Counted from the first letter of the stretch, positions 1 through 10,520 are shown. The stretch: DNA of 33,231 bases from Chara braunii (GCA_003427395.1 BFEA01000070.1:20254-53484); one strand, 5' to 3'. The notes: a model not told the origin generated them from the letters alone. Made by a program: numbers and translations.

Positions 1-104
1 TTTTTTTTTACGTCGGCCTCCAACCCTGCCCCGAGCCCCGTGTTTTCAGGAGTAGGCTACTAGATGGACTTTGCGTTGGCATGGGAAAGGTAGTGGTGGT
101 TTAA
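1..104. mobile_element. TTAA-type MITE (family B), right end only
   Basis: The stretch ends in GGGAAAGGTAGTGGTGGTTT followed by AA, the right terminal inverted repeat of a MITE family seen complete at 16844-17050 and 32960-33122. The left end lies outside the window or is lost. The window opens with a run of T, so the true boundary is unknown. Confidence 0.6.
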
Positions 105-107
105 ATT

Positions 108-178
108 GCTCCAATCTATTCGTGGGGAGCATCACGTGCTGGGAACTGGGCCCAGCGTCCCTTATAATGGAAATACAT
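108..178 (-). mobile_element. SINE-A copy 1 (short subtype)
   Basis: On the minus strand this reads as the SINE-A head: a GGGACGCTGGGCCC core, a central GTGAT(G)CTCCCCACGAATAG block and GGAGC. It directly abuts the MITE end at 104, so its A tail is missing or replaced. The same sequence recurs at 15690-15791 and 23331-23440. Confidence 0.7.
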
Positions 179-180
179 TA

Positions 181-394
181 ATGATTGACAATTGATGAAA
201 ATTTAGGATGATTGAGGATCATTTTGGATGATTTAGGATGTCAGAGTGGGTGATTGAGGTCATGAAATAGAGCTAGATGATGACTAATCAGAAAGATTGT
301 CTACTCAGCACTGAAGTACTATCCTATCCCTAATTTCCTGTATCCATTCCAAACAACCAATCACAATTGAGCCCGTGCTGTGCACCAATCAGGC
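181..394. other. Unassigned AT-rich spacer
   Basis: I see only short GATGATTNAGGATGATT-like repeats (about 190-245). No coding signal or recognised repeat. Confidence 0.4.
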
Positions 395-640
395 CTCTTC
401 CCGGTCTCACACCCCATTCTGGCTCGGTTACAGGGCAGCGCTACCCACCCCAGCTCCGACCATCGTTGGCCAGATTTTTGCCATTAGTCAAGTTTGCAGA
501 ATGCCTTCCTCCCTCGGCAATTCCAGACCTCTATACAAAGCCTCAAGCTCCTACACAAGCAGGTTACAGAGCACTGCCCCAGCGCCGGCTAGCGTCGTTC
601 AGGCGCCAACTCAACCTGGCCATTACACAAGAGGACTCAA
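395..640 (+). repeat. Copy of the R1 diverged repeat
   Basis: The block reading 'gccttcctccctcggcaatt' and onward to a 'caggttacag' motif matches the reverse complement of the tandem units at 13530-14110. Both orientations give Pro/Ser-rich translations containing LPPSAIP. The repeat could be a decayed retroelement ORF, but I cannot name the family. Confidence 0.45.
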
Positions 641-705
641 TTAGGAAATTAGCTAATCTAGAATGCCAACCAGAAATCAAGGATCTGATAATATCAGAAT
701 CTTGA

Positions 706-1240
706 TCAGCAAAACTTTCTGATGATGAAATTTGACGAGTACCCTGAGATGATCACAAAGGTGATGGATAATGATGACGACGCTGATGATTATTTTTCTC
801 CACCCCTCCCCTTCTTCCATGTATTCTCCTCCTCTCCCCTCATTTCCTTTTCTCCTCTCGCTGCCTCCGCTGAGCCGAACTCCGCTATCAGCATGAAGTT
901 CCTATCAGCCCCAACGAGAGAGAGAACCTCCCCATTCCCTTCTACCTTGAGGTAACCAGTTCCCCCAAAAGGTGTACCTCAAAACTAACACTTTGACCTA
1001 GTCTGCCTCCGCCAGGAGATAATGCGCCCCCATACATATCTCCCAGCCCCAGCCCAGGTCAGCTCCCATCATCTGCATCTACTCCCTGGATGACAATCGT
1101 CTCCCACCTTGTGTTACCCCTGCGGAGTAGCGCTCCCTTCCTGACCAACCTACCTACCAACTAGACCATAGCCGAGATGAGAATATAATCACAAACACAG
1201 AGATGACTACTGATGGATGAAAAAAAGAATAACGAAACCG
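706..1240. other. Gene-free spacer
   Basis: Starts with several GATGA-rich patches (720-795), then pyrimidine-rich sequence. The short open frames lack codon-like composition. No recognised element. Confidence 0.35.
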
Positions 1241-1320
<80 letters not shown>

Positions 1321-1377
1321 AAAGATTCGGATTGGTAGATGATGATGATGGTGATGATGATGATGATGATGATGATG
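1241..1377. repeat. (ATG)n microsatellite, two blocks
   Basis: Nearly pure GAT/ATG triplets at 1241-1321 and 1338-1377, separated by a short AAAGATTCGG-containing spacer. Antisense frames give poly-His and poly-Ser, so open frames here are repeat artefacts. Confidence 0.9.
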
Positions 1378-1389
1378 AAATAAAATTGG

Positions 1390-2110
1390 CGAAAATAAAT
1401 AAAGAACGTTGGACTTGCGATACCCTAATCATCCCTAATGGCATCGGTGTGGAAGATTGACAACTCACTATTGTTGTAATGAAAATAGAAGATGACGATG
1501 ATTACGATTCTTACAGAGAAGTCTGGATGATGAGCATGAAGAAGATGAAAAGAAGATAAATAACATGGATGACAAATTAGAGAAGTCGATGATGATTACC
1601 ACTGGTAACCAAATGAGGATTACAAAAATGACGGTGTCCTTGATGAAAAACCCCCGTTGAAATGACAATTATGACAATCTTGATACTCTTGATGGATAAC
1701 CTGCACAAGACAAAAAACAGACTAAAGCACATATATAGATTGATGATGACCTCCTTGCCGCTCTCTTGATGATACTCTCCCAGTGGCACTATGATGGTTC
1801 TTCAAGTAGGACCAACGTTTTTGGTCTCCATGGGGCTGACTCCACTTTCCTCCACCGACATCGACTTTCGTCAACTCGCATGAGCTCTCCTGCCTCTTTA
1901 AAGGTCTTGGCTATGGAGTACTTCATGTGAAAAACACAGGGAAAATGTTCAAACAGCAGTTGCCGCTACCATTCTCCATTTTCCTTTGTGCCTCTTACCA
2001 TTCTCCCTTTTCCTCTGTGCCTCTTACAATTCTTCCTTTTCCTCTGTGCCTCTGGATACCGCACGTGCGTCAAGCGCTAACCCCCATCTACTTCACAACA
2101 TCACAGCACT
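1390..2110. other. Gene-free spacer
   Basis: Remnant GATGA-rich sequence to about 1770, then pyrimidine-rich sequence with a near-tandem 'cctctgtgcctcttac' motif around 1985-2050. No gene seen. Confidence 0.35.
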
Positions 2111-2115
2111 TTCGC

Positions 2116-2390
2116 ACCAGCGCCTCCCTCCCGTCGCCTGCCAGCACCGCGCCACATGTCAGCTAGCATGTTACTAGTCACCACAAGCCAGCGCCTCGCC
2201 AGTCGCAAGTCACCAGCGCCCCACCACTCACCTGTTGCCAGCGCCTCGCCCCCCGCCAGCAGCCAACGCCTCGCTGCACTCACACAGCCAGCGCCTTGCC
2301 ACTTGTGAGAAGCCAACGCCTCGCAACCTGCGAGAAGCCAGCCCCCCGCCACCTCCGACCAACCAGCGCCTCGCCTGCAAGCAACCAGCA
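2116..2390. repeat. 25-bp GC-rich minisatellite
   Basis: About eight units of a 25-bp period beginning AGCGCCTCGCC and ending (A)GCC are clear from 2190 to 2386. More degenerate units extend back to 2116. Since 25 is not a multiple of 3, the long antisense open frame (2101-2499) cycles through three peptide versions and is probably a by-product of GC-rich repetition rather than a gene. Confidence 0.8.
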
Positions 2391-2691
2391 TGCCACCATC
2401 CGCGCGCCGCGGCGGCCCGACGCCCGCCAACCATAGCGCTAGTGCTAGCGCTAACGCGCGCCCAAGCTGCCGGAAAGGTTCAGTTGGGTGCCTTGGCAAC
2501 GGGAAATGATCCTATCAATATCTACCTTAGTATGCGCCAGGTTTAGATTGTCCTTCGTACTCTGCCATTGTGCAGTGATCTCGCATTGCACCAGTAGGCG
2601 CAATTGCTCCATAGATTCCCCCTCTTTCACCCTGGGCCCTTCCAATTCCAGAATGCATCTTCTCCACCATATCACCCACAGGATGGAACAC

Positions 2692-3424
2692 CTACGCAAG
2701 ACAAACATATTCCTCAGAAACGTATTTCCTTGAGACTGGGGGAAGTGGCCCAGTAATATGGTCCTCTAGTCCCAGGGCCAGGGGGAATCTGGAACAATGT
2801 GCCGCCAGATTTTGTCCCACCATCGTCATAGGAGTACGGCAACCAGGCACTACAAGAAAATGTGTTCCACTGTCTCGACCCTTTTTTTGGCAGGGAAATT
2901 CGAGAGGCACCCTCGGCATCAGGGTAACGCCTTCCCTTGTTGTTCCAATCGTGTATGATCGATCAGCCAATCGTTGGTAGGCCGGCATCGGTGGGCAATT
3001 TGCCATTGTAGAGCAAAAATTTTGGCGGGCCTTTTCTAATATTCCTTAAACCACAAGATAGGCTGGAGTAGGCCTTTATCAATATTGAGGTGATGATGCC
3101 ACCTGTCCTCGACCACGTCTCTAAGCCCAGTCTAGGTCTAAGCATGCGATACGCCGATTTGGTTTTTAAGTTAGTTAACGCTACTGATACCGTCCTCCCT
3201 TTCCTTCCCGATACTCATGGACCTTTTCGCGTCCAGGTCCACTCCTCAGGGTCAAAGGGGAGGTCTTCAATCGGGGTCATTGGCCGGTATGTTCTCCATC
3301 CATTTGCCTTTTCTAACACTCTGATGCGATAGACTTCCTTTTTCTCCTTCCAGATGAACGGGAGTCGCCCCCAGTCTGATAGTTGTGTAGTTCGAAATGT
3401 ATGTGGATACTTGAAGGCTGTGTG
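2692..3424 (-). pseudogene. LINE ORF2 C-terminal remnant
   Basis: Read on the minus strand, this encodes broken fragments matching the LINE remnant at 16354-17710. The clearest match is YRPMTPIEDLPFDPEEW (about 3230-3290) against YEPTTPIALLPFDPEEW there. Further along, at about 2780-2900, the peptide context FPCQKKGRDSGTHFL resembles a decayed Cys/His block of the zf-RVT zinc-binding domain that follows reverse transcriptase in many non-LTR elements. Frames change several times and the conserved cysteines are incomplete, so it cannot be functional. Its upstream side is cut by the MITE pair starting at 3425. Confidence 0.6.
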
Positions 3425-3815
3425 TAACCACCAGTACATTTCCCGACTATTTTTCCAAAGTTGCGGCTTGCGCGCTGCTGCAACTTTCAGGGTTCGGCCG
3501 CCAGGGCAAAATTGGTTGGCAACGCCAGCCAAAAGGAGGGCCAGGCCGATTCTTATTTTTTTGGCTGTGCATCGTGTTTCCAGGCCCACAAAAAAGTGCC
3601 TTGGACGTATCGGTGGTTCAAAACCACCAGTAGTTGGCCCATGCATCAGCCACAGGTCTTTGTCGTAATCGCACTGCAACTTTCGGGGCTTTCCTCCGAA
3701 GCAAAATGGTTGGCAGTGCTGGTCAATAAGGAGGCCATCGATTCTTCTTGTTTTGGCGTGTAGGGCGCTCCCAGGGTTGGAGAAAAGTGCCTCGGAAGTG
3801 CGGACGGTTTAAAAT
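3425..3815. mobile_element. Two abutting degenerate family-B MITEs
   Basis: The first unit starts TAACCACCAGTACATTTCCC at 3425 and ends GGTGGTTCA near 3620. The second starts immediately (AAACCACCAGTAGTTGGCCC) and ends GGACGGTTTAAA near 3813. The two interiors are homologous: both contain CTGCAACTTTC(A/G)GGG, a GCAAAATTGGTTGGCA-like block, and an AAAAGTGCCT(T/C)GGA motif before the end. Confidence 0.65.
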
Positions 3816-3902
3816 ACAAAGTACTTTTCTGATTCATTTTGTTTTCCTTTGTCCATCTATATGTATCCGCAGGGCCAGTGGGTCACCTACGAAGACTTTT
3901 GT

Positions 3903-4060
3903 TCCACTAAGGGGCCTAGCTCAGTTGGTACACCCATGAACTGTTGAAATAGACCCGAGATCAAATCCGGACATAATCAGATGACCAGAATAAAGTGAGA
4001 TTGGTCAGTTCAATGATGATATCTCAAGGTCGTCGCCCCTTTTTTTCTTTTAACAAAAAA
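3903..4060 (+). mobile_element. tRNA-derived SINE-B, copy 1
   Basis: The head GGCCTAGCTCAGTTGGTACA is a strong Pol III box A, and GAGATCAAATCC about 35 bp later resembles box B. The body continues through 'gatgatatctcaaggtcg' to a long T run. A second copy at 25836-25980 shares 'cccatgaactgttg', the box B position and 'gatatctc', confirming a dispersed family rather than a tRNA gene. Confidence 0.7.
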
Positions 4061-4485
4061 AAGAACGCTTCGTTTTTTTTTTTTACTTTTTTAAAAGAAC
4101 TGCACCATATTCTTCTCTCAAATTCTTTGTTCGCTATTCACTACCTACCTGCCACTACTTCTGAGGCTACATCAAGGGGACCCCTGCAAGCATAGGTGCC
4201 TCACAAACTCTGAGGGATTCATGTTGCCCCCCACACCAACAGCAGCCGTCAAAGATGGGGTAGGGCCGCCAGTGCGGGTCCGGCTAACACAAAGACCGAG
4301 CATTTTGCCAGCAGTTGTGCCTCCCTTTTCATTGTCCCCCATCCCCATCTATCAAGTCCAACACTCTCCCACACACGATACGCAACCCACTCAAGCTCAC
4401 ACACACTTGTATTGGCCAAAGACCCTGCTCATACTGATCAGAGGTATCAAGCCGACTATCACCGCTGGTTGGTAAGTTGGCACTA
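4061..4485. other. Unassigned spacer
   Basis: T-rich then C-rich sequence. No repeat family or gene recognised. Confidence 0.35.
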
Positions 4486-4548
4486 AGTGCGCCAACGCAC
4501 CACCTCCTCAATTTCACTTGCGTGCCTAACCAACTGAGCTATGTTGTT
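4486..4548 (-). mobile_element. tRNA-like SINE head (same family as 30522-30998)
   Basis: The minus strand reads ACATAGCTCAGTTGGTTAGG (box A), then GCAAGTGAAATTGAGGAGGT. The copy near 30970 has GCAAGTGGCATTCAGGAGGT at the same place. No clear box B follows; instead there is a small hairpin with arms GTTGGC and GCCAAC (about 4475-4497). This is a damaged SINE head rather than a tRNA gene. Confidence 0.5.
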
Positions 4549-4700
4549 GCCCCATGTGGGCTCCGACCACCTCCCCATCTGTCTGGAATTTTGAATTTCA
4601 TAAAACTTTCCATTCGGGTGGCGCATGATCTTGTCTCCCTTTCGTAGTGGGCGGTCTTGTCTACTAGTATGACCAGTTTTATGTCAGAATTTGAGGTTAA

Positions 4701-4900
4701 GGGCCTCGTTAGACACTCCTTGTGGACCCGAAATCCACAAGGAAGTGCTCGTTCCACCTGTCCTCGAGGACGATTCGCGAAAAAAAAGTGAAAACAGCAC
4801 AAGGAAATTTCCTTGTGGCATCCTTGTGGCTACAACAATTTTTTCCTAATCCCGAACGGACCTCCCGAGGTCCCTTGGAGCACAAGGAAGCGCGAAATTC
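4701..4900. repeat. Harbinger left TIR and subterminal motif cluster
   Basis: After the TIR, CTTGTGGA/CCACAAGG motifs occur repeatedly in both orientations, including the palindrome AAGGAAATTTCCTT at about 4801 and GGACCTCCCGAGGTCC at about 4859. Such clusters are candidate transposase or accessory-protein binding sites (inference). Confidence 0.7.
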
Positions 4901-5472
4901 AGAGCGGCGAAGGCATGCATTGACGCACAATTTCGGTTTGAGGGTTGGTCCAGACGTGGTCCACCGAACGGGAGCAAGAACATCCCAGCCCTCCACCGTT
5001 TGGGCGGCACCCCAACGGTTCCAAACAGTCACCGTCCGCGTGAGGCCTCCGTCCGTCGAATCGGGGGTCGCCGACCGACGTCATGCGGTCTGCTGCGCTG
5101 GGCGATCGTCGACAATGGTCGGAAATTCGAATGCTTATCCGCGCCGGCGTTGCGTTTGATGACGACAATTTTATTTTGGAAGATCGTCATTTTCGTCGGT
5201 TGTCGTCATGCCTTGCACGTCGGAGCACAAATCTTCCCTCACTTTTTCTTCTGTCGACGGAGTTCTTCGCTGGACGGTTGACCACTGAAATGGAGTTGCT
5301 GCCATTTCCACGGCCCTTACATGGCCCACCTGCTGCACAGGCTGCCTCTGCTACTCCTCGTCGCCGTGCTGCTTCTCATCGTGTCTTCTTCCACATGTGT
5401 TTTGTCGGTCTGCTCCCTGTCGTGGCTCGCAAAATGAGATCTTCCAAGAACGACGACAGGATGGATCGATGA

Positions 5473-5907
5473 CTGACCAATGGCAAACCGGCAAGCACGA
5501 CAATAGGAGCGAGCAATCAGCAACGCACTGCAGGGTCTGTGGCGAAGCAAGCTTACGACCCGACGTTATATGCTCACCTACCTTCACATGAGATTTCTCT
5601 GCCGCCATTGGATGACGAGGGGGAAGACGTCCGGTCGTCGACTGTGCCGTTGGGAAGTGGTTCCACGTAGGATTGGGTGGCGACGCAGTCCTACTGTGGC
5701 AGGCGAGCGAAGACGTCGTGGTCTTACACTTCACTGTTGAACGAGGGGCTGTGTGACGATGATGGCAAGGCATCGGTTGACCTTAGCTGCCAGTTGTCGA
5801 GCAACAACGGCGCAGCGGTGAAACATACACACGAGAAGGCTGCCTACCTCAATCGCTTCCCGAGGGCGACGGTTGGCACGTGTACAGTGTGTCGCTCCTG
5901 TGAGTAG
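5473..5907 (+). pseudogene. Harbinger second ORF (accessory-protein-like), one internal TAG
   Basis: Starting after the TGA at 5470-5472, the frame stays open to 5907 except for one TAG at 5668-5670. The peptide before the stop contains AYDPTLYAHLPSHEISLPPL and an acidic DDEGEDV stretch; after it come DWVATQSYCGRR and SYTSLLNEGLCDDDGKASVD. Ser/Thr-rich, acidic, low-complexity sequence like this is typical of the unstructured part of plant Harbinger Myb/trihelix-like accessory proteins. I see no Myb or trihelix helices, so the assignment rests on position in the element and composition. The terminal stop lies in a duplicated 99-bp segment, so the true 3' end may have been spliced or lost. No convincing start codon was found. 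Confidence 0.45.
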
Positions 5908-6085
5908 GCGAGCGACGTTTTAGGTCGTTCACTTTGGCAGGGGTGCTTTTTTCACTTCGATCGTCGTTGGTTGTGCACATGTTTAGTGTGTTGCTCCTGC
6001 GAGTAGACGAGTGACGTTTTAGGATCTTCACTTCAGCAGCCGGGGTCGACGTGGGTTTTCGATTTCAATCGTCCTGTTGTGTGTT
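5885..6085. repeat. Tandem duplication, about 99-bp period
   Basis: A block beginning 'agtgtgtcgctcctg' at 5886 and running through 'gagcgacgttttagg' recurs with few changes from 5985 ('agtgtgttgctcctg', 'gagtgacgttttagg'). It lies inside the Harbinger element directly at the end of its plus-strand ORF. Confidence 0.8.
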
Positions 6086-6204
6086 GTTGTCATCACAACT
6101 TGCTGCGAACAAACATAATTAACATGTTATTCGTTAAAATAAGACATTATATTGTGTCCTCTTTCTAACGAATTCATTTTTGGCTGCAGCCTAAAAAACG
6201 TAGG

Positions 6205-6715
6205 CACGCTCATCCACTCGCCCTAAATGTGGACGTGTGCTGAGATCCATACTTGTTAAACTTTATAAATAAGATGAGCAATGTACTCAGATTGAATCCT
6301 TGTTAGATAATATAATTCTTTAGGTTATCCCTAAGTTGTACAGGCAGGTCCATCCTCTCCCCTGAGACGGTTGTTTGGATGTTTGATGAGATCCGAACTT
6401 GTTTAGAAGACTTAGTGTAATGATAGGCACGCCCATCTGGGAACCTCGTGCGGAAGTGTGTTGAGATCCATACTTGTTAAACTTAAAGTTTATAAATGCG
6501 ATGAGCAAATTGTCATGATTGAATCCTTGTTGGATAATACATTTATGACTAGGTTATCCTTAAGTTGTGCAAGCATACCCATCATCTCGCCCGAGACGGT
6601 TGTTTGGATGTTGATGAGATCCAGACTTCTTTAGAATACTTAGTGTAATGATAGGCACGCCCATCATCTCGCCCGATATGAGGAAGTGTGCTGAGATTCA
6701 TACTTGTTTACAATT
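6205..6715. repeat. Tandem repeat, about 221-230-bp period, inside Harbinger
   Basis: The marker TGAGATCCATACTTGTTAAA occurs at 6241 and 6462 and, slightly changed, at 6692. Between markers, 'gagacggttgtttggatg' and 'cttagtgtaatgataggcac' occur once per unit. This gives two full units and part of a third. No coding function seen. Confidence 0.85.
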
Positions 6716-6719
6716 ATTG

Positions 6720-7713
6720 CACTTGGAGTGCACCCTTTTTTTAATCATGCGTCCGTTGTTTTCGTGACTTCGCTGGCATGAGTGAATGTTGATTGCGACG
6801 TTTGCATGCATACATTTCATCTTCGTCTTTCTCTGATGTCATTGTCGTTCATTTGGTTGTTTTTTTGCAGTTTTTCCAATGACACCAACAAATGTATTCG
6901 ATTTTCATTTTAACAGTCGTAGTAAGACAATGCACACAACCCTTAAGAGCAGACGACGTCCAAGAGCACTTGTTGTGAAGATGCAATGGCATAGTATATC
7001 TTCTCCCTAATTCATCATCGCATTGAAATATCAACACACAGAAGAACAACACATACTAACAATAGAGAGAAGAAAAACACATCACCCTCGCCCCCTGTAC
7101 GAGCAATCGACGATTTTAACATCACGAGGAAATTACAAAATCGAGCACCAATTGTTAAAAAAAATATCATAATCTAACGCAGGGGCGACAAGTTTCAGCC
7201 CCTCCCGCACGATCAACCTTGCACTCTCTTCAACACGGCGGCCACTTGTCAAGAAAAAAGACGCACATGACACCCGCAGTGCGTCGTATCCCCACTGCAC
7301 AATGAAAACACCAATGTTGGTCTCCCTGAACAACGACCGCTCGCATCCACGCACCGCGACGCTGACGAACTACAACCTCGAACGCAAAGTACCAACCCCA
7401 AGGTGGGACGCACACTAACACTCCATTCAAGGCGGGACGAAACACCAACCACAACGAATTTGCTCTTCTGGCAATGCTGCAATGACTAAACTTCCACTTG
7501 CTGCCGTCCACCATGTGAACACGACTCAATCGTGTTTCATTCGTTCCGCTAAAGCATCCCACAAGGCCAACGCTTCGTTTGTCGACGTAATCATCGACAC
7601 AAGCTGAAGGGGCTCTTCGATCCCCAAGTCCACACGTCGCCGCACACCATTAGCGTCGACCTCCCATAGCAGATTCTCGTCGAACGGAATTCCAACGTCG
7701 ATCAGTATGTTGT
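6720..7713. other. Harbinger internal non-coding region
   Basis: Between the tandem repeats and the transposase C-terminus I see no convincing gene. Minus-strand frames at 7130-7560 are open for up to 110 codons, but they overlap each other in different frames and show no recognisable domain. Confidence 0.4.
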
Positions 7714-8721
7714 TCAGTATATATAGACGGCGGTGAACTGCTGCGGGAGCGTGTCCAGGTTCGTCTTGTGCGTCCGCAGAAACATCCGCAACATGCCCTT
7801 CAGCCTGCCGAACGCCCTCTCCACCGCTCCCCTCGCCACCTTCTGCTTGTTGTCAAACCACTCCTCGTCGACGTGCTGATTGACACCTCCATACGGGACG
7901 ACCATCCATTCCTAAAGGGGGCAGCCATTATCCGCCAGGATGTAACCGTTTTTCCGCACACCGAACGGTAGTGTCACAGGGGGACCACGGAACAACGACC
8001 CTGACTCCGCGCGCTGCCACAGGCTGGACAACTGGAGCACCCTGATGTCGGGGCAACTACCCGGGTATCCCATGTGAACATCGAGCACACGCAAGTCCAG
8101 GTCGACGACAACCTGCGCGACGATGGAGAAACGACGCTTCCTGTCATAGTAGTTTTTGCTCGGTGCGTTTGTCGGCTTGTCCACGTAGATGTGAGTACAG
8201 TCAATGCAACGGTGGCAATTGGGGAACCCTTTATCAGCAAATGCCCGCAGAACGACAAGTTTACGAACTCCAGTCGGCCAGACAATCTTCTCTCCGTACA
8301 CCCGGAGCAGTGTGGCAGTAACGTAGCGGACGACAACTAGGCCAGAAGCTCTGCCAATCCCGAAGTTGCACGTGTTGTTCTCGTACGTCTCCCTCGACGC
8401 CCACCTGTACAGAGTGTGCGTTACAATCTGGTTTGGCTGCAAAGGCTCTCTGTAGAACGTCACCCGCCGTTGAAGATGAGGCGCACACGTCTTCGCAATT
8501 TCCCAGAACACTCGCGGCGATATGCGTAGCTTCTCCCGGAGGTAGTCGTCTATCGCGTCGTTGTATTGCCTGAGGTCTTCCCAAGTGCCTCCTCTCTTGC
8601 GCTTCATCCACCACCTCGGCGTTGCTCGAGGAATCACTCTGCAACCCAACGCGTAGCACAACTGAACAACAGCCTCCGAGGCCGCCACGTTGTCGGGGCC
8701 ATCGTCTGGAGCTTGCATCAA
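7714..8721 (-). pseudogene. PIF/Harbinger DDE transposase, one in-frame TAG
   Basis: A DDE_Tnp_4-type transposase, the nuclease that cuts and joins Harbinger ends. From the ATG at 8721 it runs 269 codons to a TAG (7912-7914), then continues in the same frame for 65 more to 7717. N-terminal half: a basic patch (WWMKRKRGG, 38-46) and a helix-turn-helix-like FGIGRASGLVVVRYV (120-134). Catalytic region: IDCTHIYVDKP (candidate D174), GYPGSCPDIRV (D225), GYILADNGCP (D264) and, after the stop, ARGAVERAFGRLKG (E301). These match the family's conserved blocks. The stop falls just after the third block and would remove the ERAFGRLK segment, so this copy should be inactive unless read through. It could have been longer at the N-terminus, since no intron boundaries were resolved. 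Confidence 0.88.
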
Positions 8722-9348
8722 TGTCCTCCGTATACTCGCTCACAACTGCCCCTTCAGTCGTCCAAGTGCCCTCTCTTGCTGACATCGAAGAACAACGGTA
8801 GACACGACCGCCACCACGGCCTGCAGCTCAAGAGGCGTCAACACCGCACGTCCACCCTCTCCGCCGCCCTCCATAGCTGCGACCTGGACACGGACCCATC
8901 ACTCCACTGCCGTGTGTGTCATCTTTCCACATCCAACGAAGGAGCTGAAGACGTCCGTCGAAAGCTGGCCCATTTTTCTCTGGATGCAGTCCCACAGAAT
9001 GAAATGTGTTTCAAGGTGCAGTCGACGTGTGCAAAGGTCGACGGCGATGGACGCACCCGACAATGCCTTCGCACTCGCAACGGCCGAGGGACGGAAGTGA
9101 CGCCGCCGCTGAGCCCGTTTCAGCAGTACGCCGTCTTCACGCCGCCAGCCGCATGTCGTCGTCGTCGTTGCAACCGTCATTTGAAATTCGAATTTCAAAC
9201 GTCGACGCCCCCTGGGTTAATTTCTTTTCCCGTCGCCCGCCTTATGTTGTTGCCCGCCACATGTCGCTGGACTACGTCGCCTCCACACGGACAAAAGACG
9301 GTGGAGCAAGGACGACCAACCCCGCAGGCACTAATTTCCGTATGAAAA
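8722..9348. other. Harbinger region upstream of the transposase
   Basis: GC-rich sequence between the transposase start and the right terminus. It presumably holds the transposase promoter and any 5' exon. Plus-strand open frames here (for example 8566-9345) overlap the transposase antisense and carry no recognisable domain. Confidence 0.35.
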
Positions 9349-9489
9349 CGGTCGCGGACACACCACAAGGAAACATTCTTGGGGGAGGTCCCCAAGGATG
9401 AGTGGAACGACGCCACAAATTTCCCTTAAGATCCACAAGGAAATTTCCTTGTGGCTCAAGGAACTCGTAAGGAGTGTCTAACGAGGCCC
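9349..9489. repeat. Harbinger right TIR and subterminal motif cluster
   Basis: Mirrors the left end: CCACAAGGAAACATTC, the near-palindrome CTTGGGGGAGGTCCCCAAG, CCACAAGGAAATTTCCTTGT, and then the inverted terminal repeat ending at 9489. Confidence 0.75.
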
Positions 9490-10020
9490 TGCGGCTTCCT
9501 CCTGTTGTGTTTTCTGCTCTGCGTGAAGTGGGGAAGCTGGGGGGGGGGGGGGGGGGGGGGGGGGGACTAGGAAAATAATTTTTTCAAACCAACCTCTTGC
9601 ATGCGTTGTGTAAATCTTTGCTACCTGTAGATTTTGAGGTTATCTACGGCCAGGCTATGTCTCACATGTGCCACACCTGATTAAGAACCCAGCGTTGAGG
9701 AACTTTTTGCTGACTCCCTAGAATCCTTGGATTTTTTTTAGGGAAGTGTGGTTGTGGCACACTTTTACTTTGAAATAGGCAAGAAAAGGCAAAGTGGCGC
9801 GGCACTGCCGCCCATGTCATGGTGCGAGTTTCGAAATGTGTGAGTTTAGCAGGGGTCTAAAACTGCACCAATCATTACCCGCAGTGGCGCTTGACAAATT
9901 TAGGGGGGTCGCCTTTTTGGAACCCTAATTTGGGGAACTGCTAAAATTGCCTTTTCTGACCGTGGAGTGTGACTCCAGCGTACTTTCCCCCTTTTTCGTT
10001 TTTTTTTTTTCCCCACCCTC
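9490..10020. other. Spacer with a 27-bp G run
   Basis: G homopolymer at 9539-9565, then unassigned sequence. Long G runs are error-prone in short-read data, so its length is unreliable. No gene seen. Confidence 0.5.
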
Positions 10021-10164
10021 CCTCATTTTCTTTGGTAGCTTTGATGATTGTGTGATCCTGTGCTGAGTGGTGGCCTGCCGCTCTGCCACTTCATTGATTG
10101 GAGTCTGGGGTTTGCAGAGGCTAACTGTTCCTTAGGAGGCTCTTGAGGGTTGGGAATTTCAGGG

Positions 10165-10198
10165 GAAGAGGGGGGGGGGGGCAAGAGNGGGGGGGGGC
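10165..10198. other. Assembly gap (single N) in a G-rich duplicate
   Basis: A single N at 10187 sits between two G-run plus CAAG/CAAA segments that look like the same sequence twice, so this is probably an uncollapsed contig overlap. Confidence 0.6.
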
Positions 10199-10520
10199 AA
10201 AGCAGTATGATGCCAAACACACTTAGCATCGTCGATATGAGATCCTTATCTCCGATTTTGTCAATGCTTGGGCCGGTAACGCCTATCACAAACTCGTGTG
10301 CATATTGCACAAAGCTAACAGGTTGAAAATTCGGCACCCTCTCTCGATTTACTGCCAGTTCTTCTAAATCAGGTATTCATCTTTCAAACCCACTTTTGTT
10401 TTACCTTGTTTTGTTTTTCGGGCCTAACTCGTCACATGACCCCACCCTTCCACCTCTCAAAATTCCTTGTGCATCCCCACTCCTCTCCATCCTGCCTCAC
10501 TTGAGGACCATCACACTTCT

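Larger units (their letters stand above)
4701..9489. mobile_element. PIF/Harbinger DNA transposon, near full length
   Basis: The left end GGGCCTCGTTAGACACTCCT (from 4701) is matched exactly by its reverse complement ending at 9489, and both ends continue one more base (TIR about 21 bp). Both subterminal regions are dense in ACAAGGAA/TTCCTTGT motifs. Inside are a DDE transposase on the minus strand (7714-8721) and a second open frame on the plus strand (5473-5907), in convergent order. Harbinger elements usually carry two genes and duplicate a 3-bp target (often TWA). Here TTA/TAA flanks the left end, but 9490-9493 reads TGCG, so no clean duplication is visible. Each ORF has one TAG, so this copy is probably non-autonomous now. 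Confidence 0.88.

Noticed and set aside
1154-1468. Ser/His-rich minus-strand open frame
   Set aside because: Generated by the ATG microsatellite.
2101-2499. 132-codon minus-strand open frame
   Set aside because: Overlaps the 25-bp minisatellite, and a competing frame is open on the other strand. GC-rich repeats lack stops by composition.
3903-3970. Functional tRNA gene
   Set aside because: Box A is good, but acceptor arms do not pair and a second dispersed copy with the same downstream body exists. It is a SINE.
7912-7914. Possible reassignment of TAG as a sense codon (TAG interrupts both Harbinger ORFs)
   Set aside because: Two lesions in one decayed element are weak evidence. The Sfi1-like gene encodes its poly-Gln with ordinary CAG codons, contains no in-frame TAG, and gives no support for a changed code.
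8566-9345. 259-codon plus-strand open frame
   Set aside because: Partly antisense to the transposase in GC-rich sequence; no domain and no family resemblance.
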